A stretch of 41,638 nucleotides of DNA from a bacterium (GTDB lineage: Bacteria > Margulisbacteria > Marinamargulisbacteria > SXXA01 > JAHFDB01), in assembly GCA_023249195.1 (NCBI GenBank), contig JAHFDB010000004.1, positions 1 to 41,638 of the forward strand, in the 5' to 3' direction. The position numbers and the translations under genes are program-made. The notes under the pieces are model-generated. The model was not told where the DNA came from. It was given only the letters and a program-made list of their open reading frames with translations, and did not search any database. Shown here in pieces: positions 24,762-33,116 of the stretch. Each line of letters begins with the position of its first letter. Positions within the stretch are counted from its first letter, which is position 1.

Positions 24762-26083
24762 TGAAACTCCTTCAAAGCATCTACAAAAGCATCTAACTCG
24801 GCAACAGACTTTGTCTCGGTCACCGCAATCAAGAGAGAGTCTTCACCCAAAGGAACCCCCCCAACAATATTTTTCTGTTTCAAATAAGCACTCAATCGAT
24901 CTAACTTGCAGGGAACTTGAACCAAAAACTCTTTGAATGTTGGGCCTTGGTTTAAAATTTTGAATCCAGCAATTTTTCCAATCTCGTTCTTCAAATATTG
25001 AGATTTTTTATAACAAAGCAAAGCCACTTCTTGCAACCCATGAGGGCCCATCAAAGCCATATAAATGGTAGCAGACAAAGCCAAAAGACCTTGGTTTGTA
25101 CAAATACTTGAATACGATTTCTCGCGACGAATATGCTGTTCTCGGGTTTGAAGGGTCAACACATACCCCGATTTCCCCTGAGTATCCACAGTCCTTCCGA
25201 CAATGCGGCCTGGAAAAAACCGGATAAATTCCTGTTTAGCAGACATGAGGCCTAAATAGGGCCCCCCATAAGCAAGAGGAATGCCCAGCGATTGACCTTC
25301 ACCCGCCACCACATCGGCACCCAACTCTCCCGGACTCTTAAGTAAAGCCAAGGCAGAAGGATCACAAGAAAAAACAACCTTTATACCCAATTCTTTTGCT
25401 TTTTTGATTGTAGACTCATAGGCATGAACCGTCCCGAAAAAATCGGGGTAAGGCAACACAATGGCACATACCTTTTCAGTCATTGCAGACTCAAATAAAA
25501 CACTGTCAAAAGCATAATGACAGCCTCCCTCAATCACCTTCACACAGGCCCCTTTAGGAACCAAATAGGTTTGTAATACTTCTAAATAAGAAGGAGAAAG
25601 GGTAGAAGGGACCACTACTTCAGGGCGTTGTTTTTGAAAAAAATGATAGACCAAAGAACAGCTTTCAGCCAATGCCGAAGCACCGTCATAAACAGAAGCA
25701 TTCGCAATATCCATACCGGTTAATTCACACACCATGGTTTGAAATTCAAAGATAGCCCGGAGGGTTCCTTGACTCATCTCTGGCTGATAAGGGGTATACG
25801 AGGTTGAAAACTCTGACCTAGAAACCAAATATCGAACAACGCTAGGAGAAAAATGATCATAAGCGCCTGCGCCCAAAAACGAGCTTTCAGTATTTACCCC
25901 ATTTTGGGCAGATAATTGACCCATTTTCTGCATTAATTCAATATCGGATTCAGAAGAGAACCCAGACAAAGGTGTCGCCGTTGAAAGTGAAGGGATATCT
26001 GAAAATAGGGCCTCGATACGAGTCAGTCCAAGGGCGTCAAGCATCTTTTCCTTTTGACGCGATGTCAGAGGCGAATAGAGCAC
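24752..26083 (-). CDS. gcvPA: Glycine dehydrogenase (decarboxylating) subunit 1
   Basis: 443 residues, the N-terminal half of split P-protein. Segments typical of the family are SFLGAGAYDHFSPSVVRYLV, FSTSYTPYQPEMSQGTLRAI, FEFQTMVCELTGMDIANAS and GQSLGIPLAYGGPYLGLM. The start is GTG at 26083, sharing one base with the gcvH stop (TAGTG). AGAGGGG in the gcvH end serves as ribosome site. It pairs with GcvPB; the PLP lysine is in that partner. Confidence 0.97.
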   Translation of the reverse strand: MLYSPLTSRQKEKMLDALGLTRIEALFSDIPSLSTATPLSGFSSESDIELMQKMGQLSAQNGVNTESSFLGAGAYDHFSPSVVRYLVSRSEFSTSYTPYQPEMSQGTLRAIFEFQTMVCELTGMDIANASVYDGASALAESCSLVYHFFQKQRPEVVVPSTLSPSYLEVLQTYLVPKGACVKVIEGGCHYAFDSVLFESAMTEKVCAIVLPYPDFFGTVHAYESTIKKAKELGIKVVFSCDPSALALLKSPGELGADVVAGEGQSLGIPLAYGGPYLGLMSAKQEFIRFFPGRIVGRTVDTQGKSGYVLTLQTREQHIRREKSYSSICTNQGLLALSATIYMALMGPHGLQEVALLCYKKSQYLKNEIGKIAGFKILNQGPTFKEFLVQVPCKLDRLSAYLKQKNIVGGVPLGEDSLLIAVTETKSVAELDAFVDALKEFQWK

Positions 26084-26481
26084 TACAGCCCCTCTAGATA
26101 TTGCTGATATTCTGAATAAGCAAGCAAATCATCATATTCTTTTTCATCGGACACTTTAATTTTAATAAGCCAACCTTCTTCATATGGAGATTCGTTAATC
26201 AAACCAGGATTCCCAGACAGAGATTTATTCACCTCTAAAACCTCGCCGCCCATAGGCAAATAAAGACTCGATAAGGTTTTTACAGACTCTACCGTTCCAA
26301 ACTCTTCCATCTGTCCAATAGGTCGGCCTTGTTCTGGCAAATCGACATAGACAATTTCACCTAACTCCTCAGCGGCATGCTCGGAAATGCCCACAGTAGC
26401 GATATCCCCTTCTAAACGAACCCATTCATGCTCTTCTGTAAACTTCAATCCTGATGGCACCATAGCAGTTTTTTCCTCCAT
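26083..26481 (-). CDS. gcvH: Glycine cleavage system H protein
   Basis: Up to 132 residues. The lipoyl-domain core FTEEHEWVRLEGDIATVGIS is followed by the lipoylation site ESVKTLSSLY, with K68 as acceptor. The C-terminal PYEEGWLIKIKVSD also fits. Two starts are possible: ATG 26481 (AGG 7 bases upstream) or ATG 26463 (GGAGGA about 10 bases upstream), which would give MVPSGLKFTEEHEW. It heads gcvH-gcvPA-gcvPB; gcvT and lpd are not in the window, so the T protein must be encoded elsewhere. Confidence 0.96.
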   Translation of the reverse strand: MEEKTAMVPSGLKFTEEHEWVRLEGDIATVGISEHAAEELGEIVYVDLPEQGRPIGQMEEFGTVESVKTLSSLYLPMGGEVLEVNKSLSGNPGLINESPYEEGWLIKIKVSDEKEYDDLLAYSEYQQYLEGL

Positions 26482-26531
26482 ATTTGAACCTGAAAACCAT
26501 TATTCACTGTTTTTTTAAGTTTGTAAATATA

Positions 26532-28061
26532 TCAGTACAACCCTATTCCAAAAGAAAGTTGTCCTGAAACTAAATTCCAACGATAAAAAGTCTGCCAACA
26601 ATGAGACGGCACTGTCCATACAATGTCTACGGTTCGCCATTGAGCTGTCTCTAACACATAGGCCGATTCGAGCTCAATTTTCATATCCCAGAACTTCTGG
26701 TAAAGCTTAAGCCCTATTTCATCCGATTCAATAGCGTATTTTCTTTCAAACTCAAACGGACTCTCTCCCTCTTTAAATAGTTTTTTTGTAAAAGAAATTT
26801 CAGGATGCAAAGGTGCCTCAAAACAGATCAAAAATTTAGACAAAAGCCGCTGCCATGTGGCTGTTGTATCATACCAATGTCCAAAAAAATCAACCTTGGC
26901 ACCCACCCGAACAAACTCATTGACCGAAACATATTTTTCAACAGTCCCTTCGCTCATCCATTGTCCTGAGTGATAAGACTGCGCATCAAAGGGTCTGTCG
27001 TTATACACTCCCCATCCCAAATTTCCAGAAAGTAAAATCCCAGTATCTCCATACTTAAAAGGGTTGATTCGAAACTCTACCAAAGGAATTTTGTCGACTC
27101 TAGAGTCATTAATAAGCTCCCCCCATGTATACCCGATGCGAAACTGACTCACCGGAAATGCCTCTGAAAATTTCCCTAGAAATGGCTTAATCCCATGAGT
27201 ATCCTGCTCAGGTACACTTTGAGAGTCTGAAGGATAGATAAAGTAGCTATAGCGTCCTCCTCCTTCAAATCCATCATTGCCCACAGAGTGTGCTGAAAGA
27301 TCGAGATGTTGAGCCCTGTTAATGCTAAAAGAATGAGAAACCCCATACATCCACCCTAGTCTTGAAAGATATCCCCCATCAACCGTCCCTGTTGAGCTTG
27401 GATTCACAAAATACCCCCATTTTGCCTTAACATAAGTTCCTTCCCTCGCAGTTACCCCAACCTGAGGGAGGGTAGATGCCCCCAAGAAACTATAGCTGGA
27501 ATTGCCAAAAATATAGGTAGGAATCCACACATCAAAAGGTAAAATACGGGTGTGAATCCAATTGTCTACAGCCACTAAATAGCCAAATTCAGGATACACA
27601 TAGACATGTTTTGATCGAATCACATAATGGGGATCAGGATCGACACAGGTAGTTATCGCTGCATTTTCAATCGTAATTTTTTCTTGAGAGAAAACCATTT
27701 TCTCTCCTTTCAACAAAAGCCGACCAGCCACTATTTCAAGGGTATCTGTTTGGCCTCCATAAGTACCAAAATCGTAAGAAAGTCGGTAAGCATCTAGGTG
27801 GTAGTCCTCTTTTTGAACTTGAAAACGGTCTGGGATGTCTACCTTTTTTTGAAAAGCAGAATAAGAAAAAACTTGCGTATTAAGCGTGCATCCCCGATAG
27901 GTAATCACCACATTTTGAGACGCGTGAATATTTTCAGAAGGCCGATCAAATTGAATAGACTCCGCCTGAATCTCAACCCCCATCGTTTCCAAGCAAAACA
28001 CTGGGGAGCTGATCACCATTCCCAAACCTATCGCTATCAGAGTTTTTAACAACAAAGACAT
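26532..28061 (-). CDS. OstA/LptD-like outer-membrane organic solvent tolerance protein
   Basis: 509 residues with a signal peptide (about 1-23). An OstA/LptA-like N-terminal region (about 28-140) shows IQAESIQFDRPSENIHASQN followed by VVITYRG. Next is the LptD-type junction ENAAITTCVDPDPHYVIRSK and HVYVYPE, then many aromatic-rich amphipathic strands to the C-terminal LSFGIGLY, a typical barrel end. LptD inserts lipopolysaccharide into the outer membrane; this protein is shorter than the usual 750-800 residues. It may be a reduced LptD or an LptD-related protein of unknown cargo. It starts one base after the dnaB stop, with no clear ribosome site of its own, so it probably depends on coupling to dnaB. 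Confidence 0.75.
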   Translation of the reverse strand: MSLLLKTLIAIGLGMVISSPVFCLETMGVEIQAESIQFDRPSENIHASQNVVITYRGCTLNTQVFSYSAFQKKVDIPDRFQVQKEDYHLDAYRLSYDFGTYGGQTDTLEIVAGRLLLKGEKMVFSQEKITIENAAITTCVDPDPHYVIRSKHVYVYPEFGYLVAVDNWIHTRILPFDVWIPTYIFGNSSYSFLGASTLPQVGVTAREGTYVKAKWGYFVNPSSTGTVDGGYLSRLGWMYGVSHSFSINRAQHLDLSAHSVGNDGFEGGGRYSYFIYPSDSQSVPEQDTHGIKPFLGKFSEAFPVSQFRIGYTWGELINDSRVDKIPLVEFRINPFKYGDTGILLSGNLGWGVYNDRPFDAQSYHSGQWMSEGTVEKYVSVNEFVRVGAKVDFFGHWYDTTATWQRLLSKFLICFEAPLHPEISFTKKLFKEGESPFEFERKYAIESDEIGLKLYQKFWDMKIELESAYVLETAQWRTVDIVWTVPSHCWQTFYRWNLVSGQLSFGIGLY

Positions 28062-28062
28062 C

Positions 28063-29427
28063 TTAAGGATGAATCACAGGAACCATCGGCTGAGCTGCCT
28101 TATCCGCCGATCTGAATTTAGAGATATCTCTTTGAAACATCATCTCAACATGTCCCGTAGGCCCATTTCTTTGTTTCGCAATAACCAGTTTAGTGGGACT
28201 ATATTTGGCCTGCTGAGCCTGATCATAGTAATCGTCTCGATGGATAAACATCACCAAGTCAGCCGTCTGCTCAAGTTCTCCAGATTCTCTCAAATCACTT
28301 AATTGAGGCGTTTTGTCCTGCCGCTTTTCAACATCACGACTGAGCTGAGACAAGGCCACAATAGGAATTTGAGATTCTTTAGCAAATGCTTTAATTTCGC
28401 GAACAATTTCAGATACTTCTTGAAACCGGCTTTCTACCCGTTTTCTTTGAATGGTCATCAACTGTAAATAATCGATCAGTATTAATCCCAAGTCAGGTGC
28501 TTCCATCTGTAAACGGCGGGTTTTAGCTCGAAATTCCAAAGGAGACATGGAAGGGGAGTCATCGATATAAATAGGCGCATCCCCCAAACGTCCAAACGCT
28601 TGATTCAGATCCTTCCATTCATGTTCCAATAAATTAGCCGTTCGAAGCCGCTTAGAATCCATGCGAGCCTCTGAGCAAAGCAATCTCATAACCAGCTGTT
28701 CTTTAGGCATTTCCAAACTAAAAATGGCCACAGGAACCTTTTTTGTTACAGCCGCATGCATGGCAAAGTTCAAAGCCAGAGTTGTTTTCCCCACAGAAGG
28801 CCTGGCCGCCAAAATAATAAGATCCCCCTTTTGAAATCCAGAGGTCATTAAATCCAAATCAGGAAACCCTGTAGGGACCCCCAAAATCTTATCTTCATTT
28901 CCATACACACTTTGGATATTATCGAATACATCATTTAAAATGGTCTGAATAGGCACAAAGTCGTCTCGCACTTGTTCTTTAGAAATATCCAAGATCGATT
29001 TCTGAGCCGCGTCTAAAACAGGCCCCACATCCTGACCTTCGTCAAAGGCATCTCTAATAATGCCGGACCCTGCGTCAATCAGTTTCCGCAAAATTCCCTT
29101 TTCAGAGACAATGGTGGCATATTTTTCAACGTTGGCTGAAGTTGGAACACTGTCGATAACTTCTGCAAGATACGACCGGCCACCCGCTAGCTCTAAAGCA
29201 TCGCTTTTTTTTAATTCTGAAGAAACAGTCACCAAGTCAACAGGTTCATTTTTTTGATACAGAGACAAAATAGCCCTAAAAATATGCCCGTGAGCCTCCC
29301 GATAAAAATACTCTGGGCGCAACTTTCCTGCCACTAAGGCAATAGCCGTTTTTGAAATCATCATGGCACCTAAAACGGACTGTTCAGCCTCTAAATCCTG
29401 TGGAGGAATTCTCTCATTCACGCTCAT
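28063..29427 (-). CDS. dnaB: Replicative DNA helicase DnaB
   Basis: 454 residues. The N-terminal DnaG-interacting domain is IPPQDLEAEQSVLGAMM to about residue 110. After a linker comes the RecA-like helicase domain with TGFPDLDLMTSGFQKGDLII, Walker A ARPSVGKTTLA, DSPSMSPLEFRAK, Walker B LILIDYLQLM and VEKRQDKTPQLSDLRESGEL. No intein is present. ATG 29427 was chosen because AGGAG lies 5 bases before it; a TTG four codons upstream overlaps that site. dnaB is usually next to rplI; here it is followed by the LptD-like gene and is divergent from the STAS operon. Confidence 0.98.
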   Translation of the reverse strand: MSVNERIPPQDLEAEQSVLGAMMISKTAIALVAGKLRPEYFYREAHGHIFRAILSLYQKNEPVDLVTVSSELKKSDALELAGGRSYLAEVIDSVPTSANVEKYATIVSEKGILRKLIDAGSGIIRDAFDEGQDVGPVLDAAQKSILDISKEQVRDDFVPIQTILNDVFDNIQSVYGNEDKILGVPTGFPDLDLMTSGFQKGDLIILAARPSVGKTTLALNFAMHAAVTKKVPVAIFSLEMPKEQLVMRLLCSEARMDSKRLRTANLLEHEWKDLNQAFGRLGDAPIYIDDSPSMSPLEFRAKTRRLQMEAPDLGLILIDYLQLMTIQRKRVESRFQEVSEIVREIKAFAKESQIPIVALSQLSRDVEKRQDKTPQLSDLRESGELEQTADLVMFIHRDDYYDQAQQAKYSPTKLVIAKQRNGPTGHVEMMFQRDISKFRSADKAAQPMVPVIHP

Positions 29428-29478
29428 TTTTCTCCTCAAATCAAAAAAATTAGACTATCATTTTAAAATAGGTTGCTC

Positions 29479-29490
29479 TAGTATATACTA
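29479..29490. promoter_or_regulatory. 12-bp palindrome in the dnaB/STAS divergent promoter region
   Basis: TAGTATATACTA is a perfect palindrome near the middle of the 116-base divergent gap. It contains TATACT on each strand, so it may serve as the -10 of both promoters (plus 29484-29489, minus 29485-29480) or as an operator. Neither direction has a strong -35 at the right distance. Confidence 0.35.
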
Positions 29491-29543
29491 TCGCGCATCG
29501 ATATTGTCCAAACATAATACTTTAGTGAGTGAGGTGTTCTCAG

Positions 29544-29891
29544 TTGATCCCATTCAAGCTTGATATTACCGAGAAAAACAATTCTCCCTCGATTAGAATC
29601 GAAGGGGAGTTAGATATTCATCATTGTGCTCAATTAGATGATGCATTGTCACCCCTTCTTAGCAAGAATCCCACACATATTTTTTTCAATTTACTCAACA
29701 CCAGCTATATTGACAGTACAGGGCTGGGCGTTATCGCCAATGCAGCGAGAAACGTAGCCAAACACAATGGCCAAATCATCCTTATTTCAGATAAAAGTCA
29801 ACTCAAAAAAGTCCTTGAACTTTCCGGACTTCATAAAAAGAACGTTACTCTTGTTGAAAACGAAAAAGCTGCGGAGAAATTCTATGCCTAA
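29544..29891 (+). CDS. Anti-sigma factor antagonist (STAS domain, SpoIIAA/RsbV-like)
   Basis: About 115 residues forming a single STAS domain. Conserved parts are SIRIEGELDIHHCAQLDDAL, HIFFNLLNTSYIDSTGLGVI and GQIILISDKSQLKKVLELSG. S58 in YIDSTGLG is the usual phosphorylation site for an RsbW/SpoIIAB kinase. The start is read as TTG at 29544, since GAGGTG lies 7 bases before it. An in-frame GTG at 29529 precedes that ribosome site and has none of its own. The 3' end overlaps the RsbW-like gene by 8 bases, the classic partner-switch pairing. Confidence 0.9.
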   Translation: MIPFKLDITEKNNSPSIRIEGELDIHHCAQLDDALSPLLSKNPTHIFFNLLNTSYIDSTGLGVIANAARNVAKHNGQIILISDKSQLKKVLELSGLHKKNVTLVENEKAAEKFYA

Positions 29892-30318
29892 ACCCATCCC
29901 TATCACCATGACACTTCCAGCCGCTTCCGACTTTGTGGCTGTGGCCAGGCTCGCTGTATCTGGGGTTGCTGCTCGAATGAATTTTTCTGTCGATATTATT
30001 GAAGATATCAAAGTAGCCCTCTCTGAGGCATGTACCAATGCCGTTCAACACGCCTACGTTGCTGACACATCCGGCAATATAGACATTCAATTTAATCTTT
30101 TCCAAGACAAGTTAGAAATTATTGTCAAAGACCACGGGCAAGGATTTAACCCCAAAGAAACAACCTCATCCAAACAAACCGAAGAAACGCCAGGAAGTTT
30201 TGGACTCGGATTAGGACTTACCTTTATTAAAAGCCTTATGGATGAAGCCCAAATTCACTCTCAAATTGGGCACGGAACCACCATTACAATGGTAAAATAC
30301 GTCCCTCAAATAGTTTAA
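29884..30318 (+). CDS. RsbW-like serine/threonine anti-sigma kinase
   Basis: 144 residues of the GHKL ATPase fold. The N-box is ALSEACTNAVQHAY (E48, N52), the G1-like box VKDHGQGF (D83) and the G2 box SFGLGLGLTFIKSLM. Proteins of this family bind a sigma factor or other partner and phosphorylate a STAS antagonist. The ATG at 29884 follows GGAGAAATTCT and overlaps the STAS stop by 8 bases; an upstream ATG at 29767 in the same frame lies inside the STAS gene and is rejected. No sigma factor or PP2C-type phosphatase is in the window. Confidence 0.92.
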   Translation: MPKPIPITMTLPAASDFVAVARLAVSGVAARMNFSVDIIEDIKVALSEACTNAVQHAYVADTSGNIDIQFNLFQDKLEIIVKDHGQGFNPKETTSSKQTEETPGSFGLGLGLTFIKSLMDEAQIHSQIGHGTTITMVKYVPQIV

Positions 30319-30624
30319 ATGAGCCCGTTTAGACTCTTTTCTATTGTTCTATTTATTTTAATAGGCCTCTCTGTATACACAGATGCCAAAAGACAAGGAA
30401 GAAACCCGCTTATTCCCTTGCTCATATTAGGGATCACCTTCATTTTTCCACTCTCTATTATTATTTTACCTATCTACTACCTTTTAAAGGGTACAAGCAT
30501 TCGAATGACGTCCAATAAAAATGCCCCTCCCCAAATAGCATCCAGAATGTGTCCCAAGTGTGGACACGAAAATGGACCTCATAAAACCGAGTGTTCTAAC
30601 TGCGGAAATACACTGGCACTTTAG
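30319..30624 (+). CDS. Small membrane protein with C-terminal zinc ribbon
   Basis: 101 residues. There are two hydrophobic segments (about 5-20 and 30-58) with a short basic loop DAKRQGRNPL between. A cytosolic-looking tail ends in a zinc ribbon CPKCGHEN...CSNCG (about 78-96). I do not recognise a named family. The ATG begins at the base after the RsbW-like stop, so it is translated with the partner-switch pair and may relay a membrane or metal signal; that link is inference from gene order. Confidence 0.75.
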   Translation: MSPFRLFSIVLFILIGLSVYTDAKRQGRNPLIPLLILGITFIFPLSIIILPIYYLLKGTSIRMTSNKNAPPQIASRMCPKCGHENGPHKTECSNCGNTLAL

Positions 30625-30625
30625 T

Positions 30626-31738
30626 GTGACCTCGCTTTACGTTCACATTCCATACTGCCATAAAAAATGCCCCTACTGTGCGTTTGTCAAAGAACTGTGG
30701 ACAGAAGAAGGCGAAAAGAGGATGGTAGACGCACTTGTATCAGAAATTAAAGCCTACGGAAAACATTTTCCGAAACTCGAGATTAAAACGGTATTTCTGG
30801 GTGGCGGAACGCCTAGCAGCCTCACATCCGAGGGCCTCAACACCCTTTTAGACGCCGTTTATACCCATTTCAGCCTGTCCAAAGACAGTGAAAAAACTAT
30901 CGAAATGAATCCTGAAAGCGTCAGTGCATCTAAACTCTCTGTGCTTAAAACCTTTCATTTCAATCGCATTAGCCTAGGTGTTCAATCTTTCGACGAAAAC
31001 GAACTTGCTTTTTTAGGGAGGCTGCATACCCCCGGGCGAATTGCCACCGTTGTAGACATGATAAAAACCCATGGATTCTACAACTTCAACTTAGACTTTA
31101 TATTCGGGCTCCCCAATGCGTCACTATCCATTTTGGAAGACACCCTCACCAAAGCCGTTTCCCTGGCACCCACTCACTTATCCACCTATGCACTTTCTAT
31201 TGAACGAGGCACCCCTTTCTCTAAACAAAAAAAAACAAAAACAACCCAAGAAACCGAACTTAAGCACTACCAATTTATTCGAAAATTTCTTGCCCAACAT
31301 GGGTATAAACACTATGAAGTGTCTGCTTTTTCCAAGCCCGGATTCAAATGCCAACACAACCTCGCTTACTGGCACCTCACCCCCTTTATTGGCATTGGAC
31401 CCAGCGCTTCCTCTTTTTTTCAAAATATACACTATAAACAAACATCTTCATTAGAGGCTTATATCGAAAATTCTAGCCCCCCCCTTTTAACAAAAAACCT
31501 TCGCCCTATGTCTCAAAACGCCATGATAAAAGACTATATTGTCGCCAATTTAAGGCGCTTAGAGGGCATCTCTTTTAGAGAGTTTAGCTCACGATTTAGT
31601 CTTGATTTTAAAAAGACATACGCCAATACGCTAGAAAAACTTTACCAACTCAAGTTAGTATCTGTCACGACAACCAGAGTCAAAGTCACCACGAAAGGGC
31701 TTTATCTTCTAGACATGGTTTTGGAGGCCTTTATCTAA
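30626..31738 (+). CDS. hemW: Radical SAM haem chaperone HemW
   Basis: From GTG 30626 the protein has 370 residues and begins VTSLYVHIPYCHKKCPYCAF. The 4Fe-4S cluster cysteines are C11, C15 and C18 (CxxxCxxC). The SAM-binding TVFLGGGTPSSL, RISLGVQSFDENEL and LDFIFGLPNAS follow. A C-terminal winged region, FREFSSRFSLDF to the end, is present. HemW is related to coproporphyrinogen dehydrogenase HemN, but the short N-terminus lacks the HemN lead-in and the motif is CPYC-A-F, the HemW type. It delivers haem to respiratory enzymes. The GTG lies one base past the upstream stop; a frame extension into the zinc-ribbon gene is not supported. Confidence 0.88.
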   Translation: MTSLYVHIPYCHKKCPYCAFVKELWTEEGEKRMVDALVSEIKAYGKHFPKLEIKTVFLGGGTPSSLTSEGLNTLLDAVYTHFSLSKDSEKTIEMNPESVSASKLSVLKTFHFNRISLGVQSFDENELAFLGRLHTPGRIATVVDMIKTHGFYNFNLDFIFGLPNASLSILEDTLTKAVSLAPTHLSTYALSIERGTPFSKQKKTKTTQETELKHYQFIRKFLAQHGYKHYEVSAFSKPGFKCQHNLAYWHLTPFIGIGPSASSFFQNIHYKQTSSLEAYIENSSPPLLTKNLRPMSQNAMIKDYIVANLRRLEGISFREFSSRFSLDFKKTYANTLEKLYQLKLVSVTTTRVKVTTKGLYLLDMVLEAFI

Positions 31739-32818
31739 ATGAAACCAGGAACTTTTGAACTGATTAAACATTCCAAACAGTCGAAAGCCCGGGCAGGTAT
31801 TTTTCACACAGCCCACGGGCCCATTTTAACCCCTGTTTTTATGCCCGTAGGCACACAAGCCACCGTCAAATCATTAACGCCAAATATGATCGAAGAAAGC
31901 AGTGCTCAGATCATTTTAAGCAACACCTATCATCTTGCACTCCGTCCAGGAATCGAGCTTATCAAACAATTTGGAGGACTTCACCGATTCATGGGATGGA
32001 ATAAACCTATTCTCACTGATTCGGGGGGATATCAAGTTTTCTCACTCGCCAAAATGAGAAAAATTACCCCACAAGGCGTTACCTTCCAGTCCCATATCGA
32101 TGGTTCGAAACACCACTTTACACCTCAAAGCGTGGTCGACCTGCAACTGGGCTTCAATTCAGACATTCTTATGCCTCTTGACATTTGCACAGGCCATCCC
32201 AGCACCTATGATCAAACCCTTAAAGACCTGCTTATCACCACAAATTGGGAGACCCAAGCCTTTGAACACTGGCAAAAATACGCAACCACCCAACAACTTT
32301 TTGCGATTGTTCAAGGTGGAATGTACCCCGAACTCAGAGAAAAAAGTGCCCAAGCCCTCACAAAACTCGACTTTTCTGGATTCGCTATCGGAGGTGTAAG
32401 TGTGGGAGAACCGCTAGACCAACTTGAACACATCACCGCCTTCACAGCCAACCTTCTTCCCCAAAACAAACCCCGTTATCTTATGGGTGTAGGCCAACCC
32501 GGAAACCTTACCTTTTCAATTGCTCACGGCATTGACATGTTCGATTGCGTCATCCCCACGCGACTTGCCAGACACGCGCAAGCCCTCACCTCTCAAGGCA
32601 AAATAAATATCAAAAACAAGCAATACACCTCAGACAAAACACCTCTAGACCCCCAGTGCGCCTGCTACACATGCACGACCTTTTCCAAGGCCTACCTTCG
32701 TCATCTCATGATGGCAAAAGAATTGTTAGGTCATACCTTAATGAGTCTTCACAATGTCCACTTTTTAGTTCATTATGTAAAAAAAATTCGACAAGAGATT
32801 CTCGATGGAACTTTTTGA
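31739..32818 (+). CDS. tgt: Queuine tRNA-guanine transglycosylase
   Basis: 359 residues. Tgt swaps guanine 34 for preQ1 in GUN-anticodon tRNAs, on the way to queuosine. General base D94 is in LTDSGGYQVFSL. Nucleophile D269 is in MFDCVIPTRLARHAQA. The zinc site is C307, C309, C312 and H338 (QCACYTC and LHNVHF). The substrate loop GGVSVGEP is present. The ATG directly follows the hemW stop. YajC/SecD, common downstream of tgt, are absent here. The window's tRNA-His has a GUG anticodon and is a natural substrate. Confidence 0.98.
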   Translation: MKPGTFELIKHSKQSKARAGIFHTAHGPILTPVFMPVGTQATVKSLTPNMIEESSAQIILSNTYHLALRPGIELIKQFGGLHRFMGWNKPILTDSGGYQVFSLAKMRKITPQGVTFQSHIDGSKHHFTPQSVVDLQLGFNSDILMPLDICTGHPSTYDQTLKDLLITTNWETQAFEHWQKYATTQQLFAIVQGGMYPELREKSAQALTKLDFSGFAIGGVSVGEPLDQLEHITAFTANLLPQNKPRYLMGVGQPGNLTFSIAHGIDMFDCVIPTRLARHAQALTSQGKINIKNKQYTSDKTPLDPQCACYTCTTFSKAYLRHLMMAKELLGHTLMSLHNVHFLVHYVKKIRQEILDGTF

Positions 32819-32877
32819 ATTTTTTTTCAGGAAATAATCGATAATGACAATGTAAGTACAAAATAAGGAGAGAAAAA

Positions 32878-33111
32878 ATGAACCCAGACCAAAATCACTC
32901 ACTGCTCGAACCTTTCGGAATCAAAATTAACGAAAAAACAGGTGGATACCTCCCTACAGATATCTCACAAAATACTTTCGAAATCTCTGAGTTAGGCTTC
33001 TACAAAATGTCCACGCCAAATGAAAGGCCTATCCTCGTTGTTAATGCCAGCATGTTTTTAAAAACATTGGCAAGAACAGAAGAAAGTTTAAAGATAAAGT
33101 TGTTTTCCTAA
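32878..33111 (+). CDS. Hypothetical protein, 77 residues
   Basis: The frame starts at ATG 32878, 9 bases after a good ribosome site (AAGGAGAG). The protein is hydrophilic with no signal peptide or membrane segment (MNPDQNHSLLEPFGIKINEK at the start; PILVVNASMFLKTLARTEES in the second half). I recognise no family. A 59-base gap separates it from tgt; GATAAT (32840-32845) could be a -10 but no matching -35 is clear. It converges with the barrel gene, stops 5 bases apart. Confidence 0.6.
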   Translation: MNPDQNHSLLEPFGIKINEKTGGYLPTDISQNTFEISELGFYKMSTPNERPILVVNASMFLKTLARTEESLKIKLFS

Positions 33112-33116
33112 AGATT

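Noticed and set aside
29767-29883. Longer RsbW-like start inside the STAS gene
   Set aside because: The ATG at 29884 has GGAGA at the right spacing; the extension is out of frame with STAS and not conserved in character.
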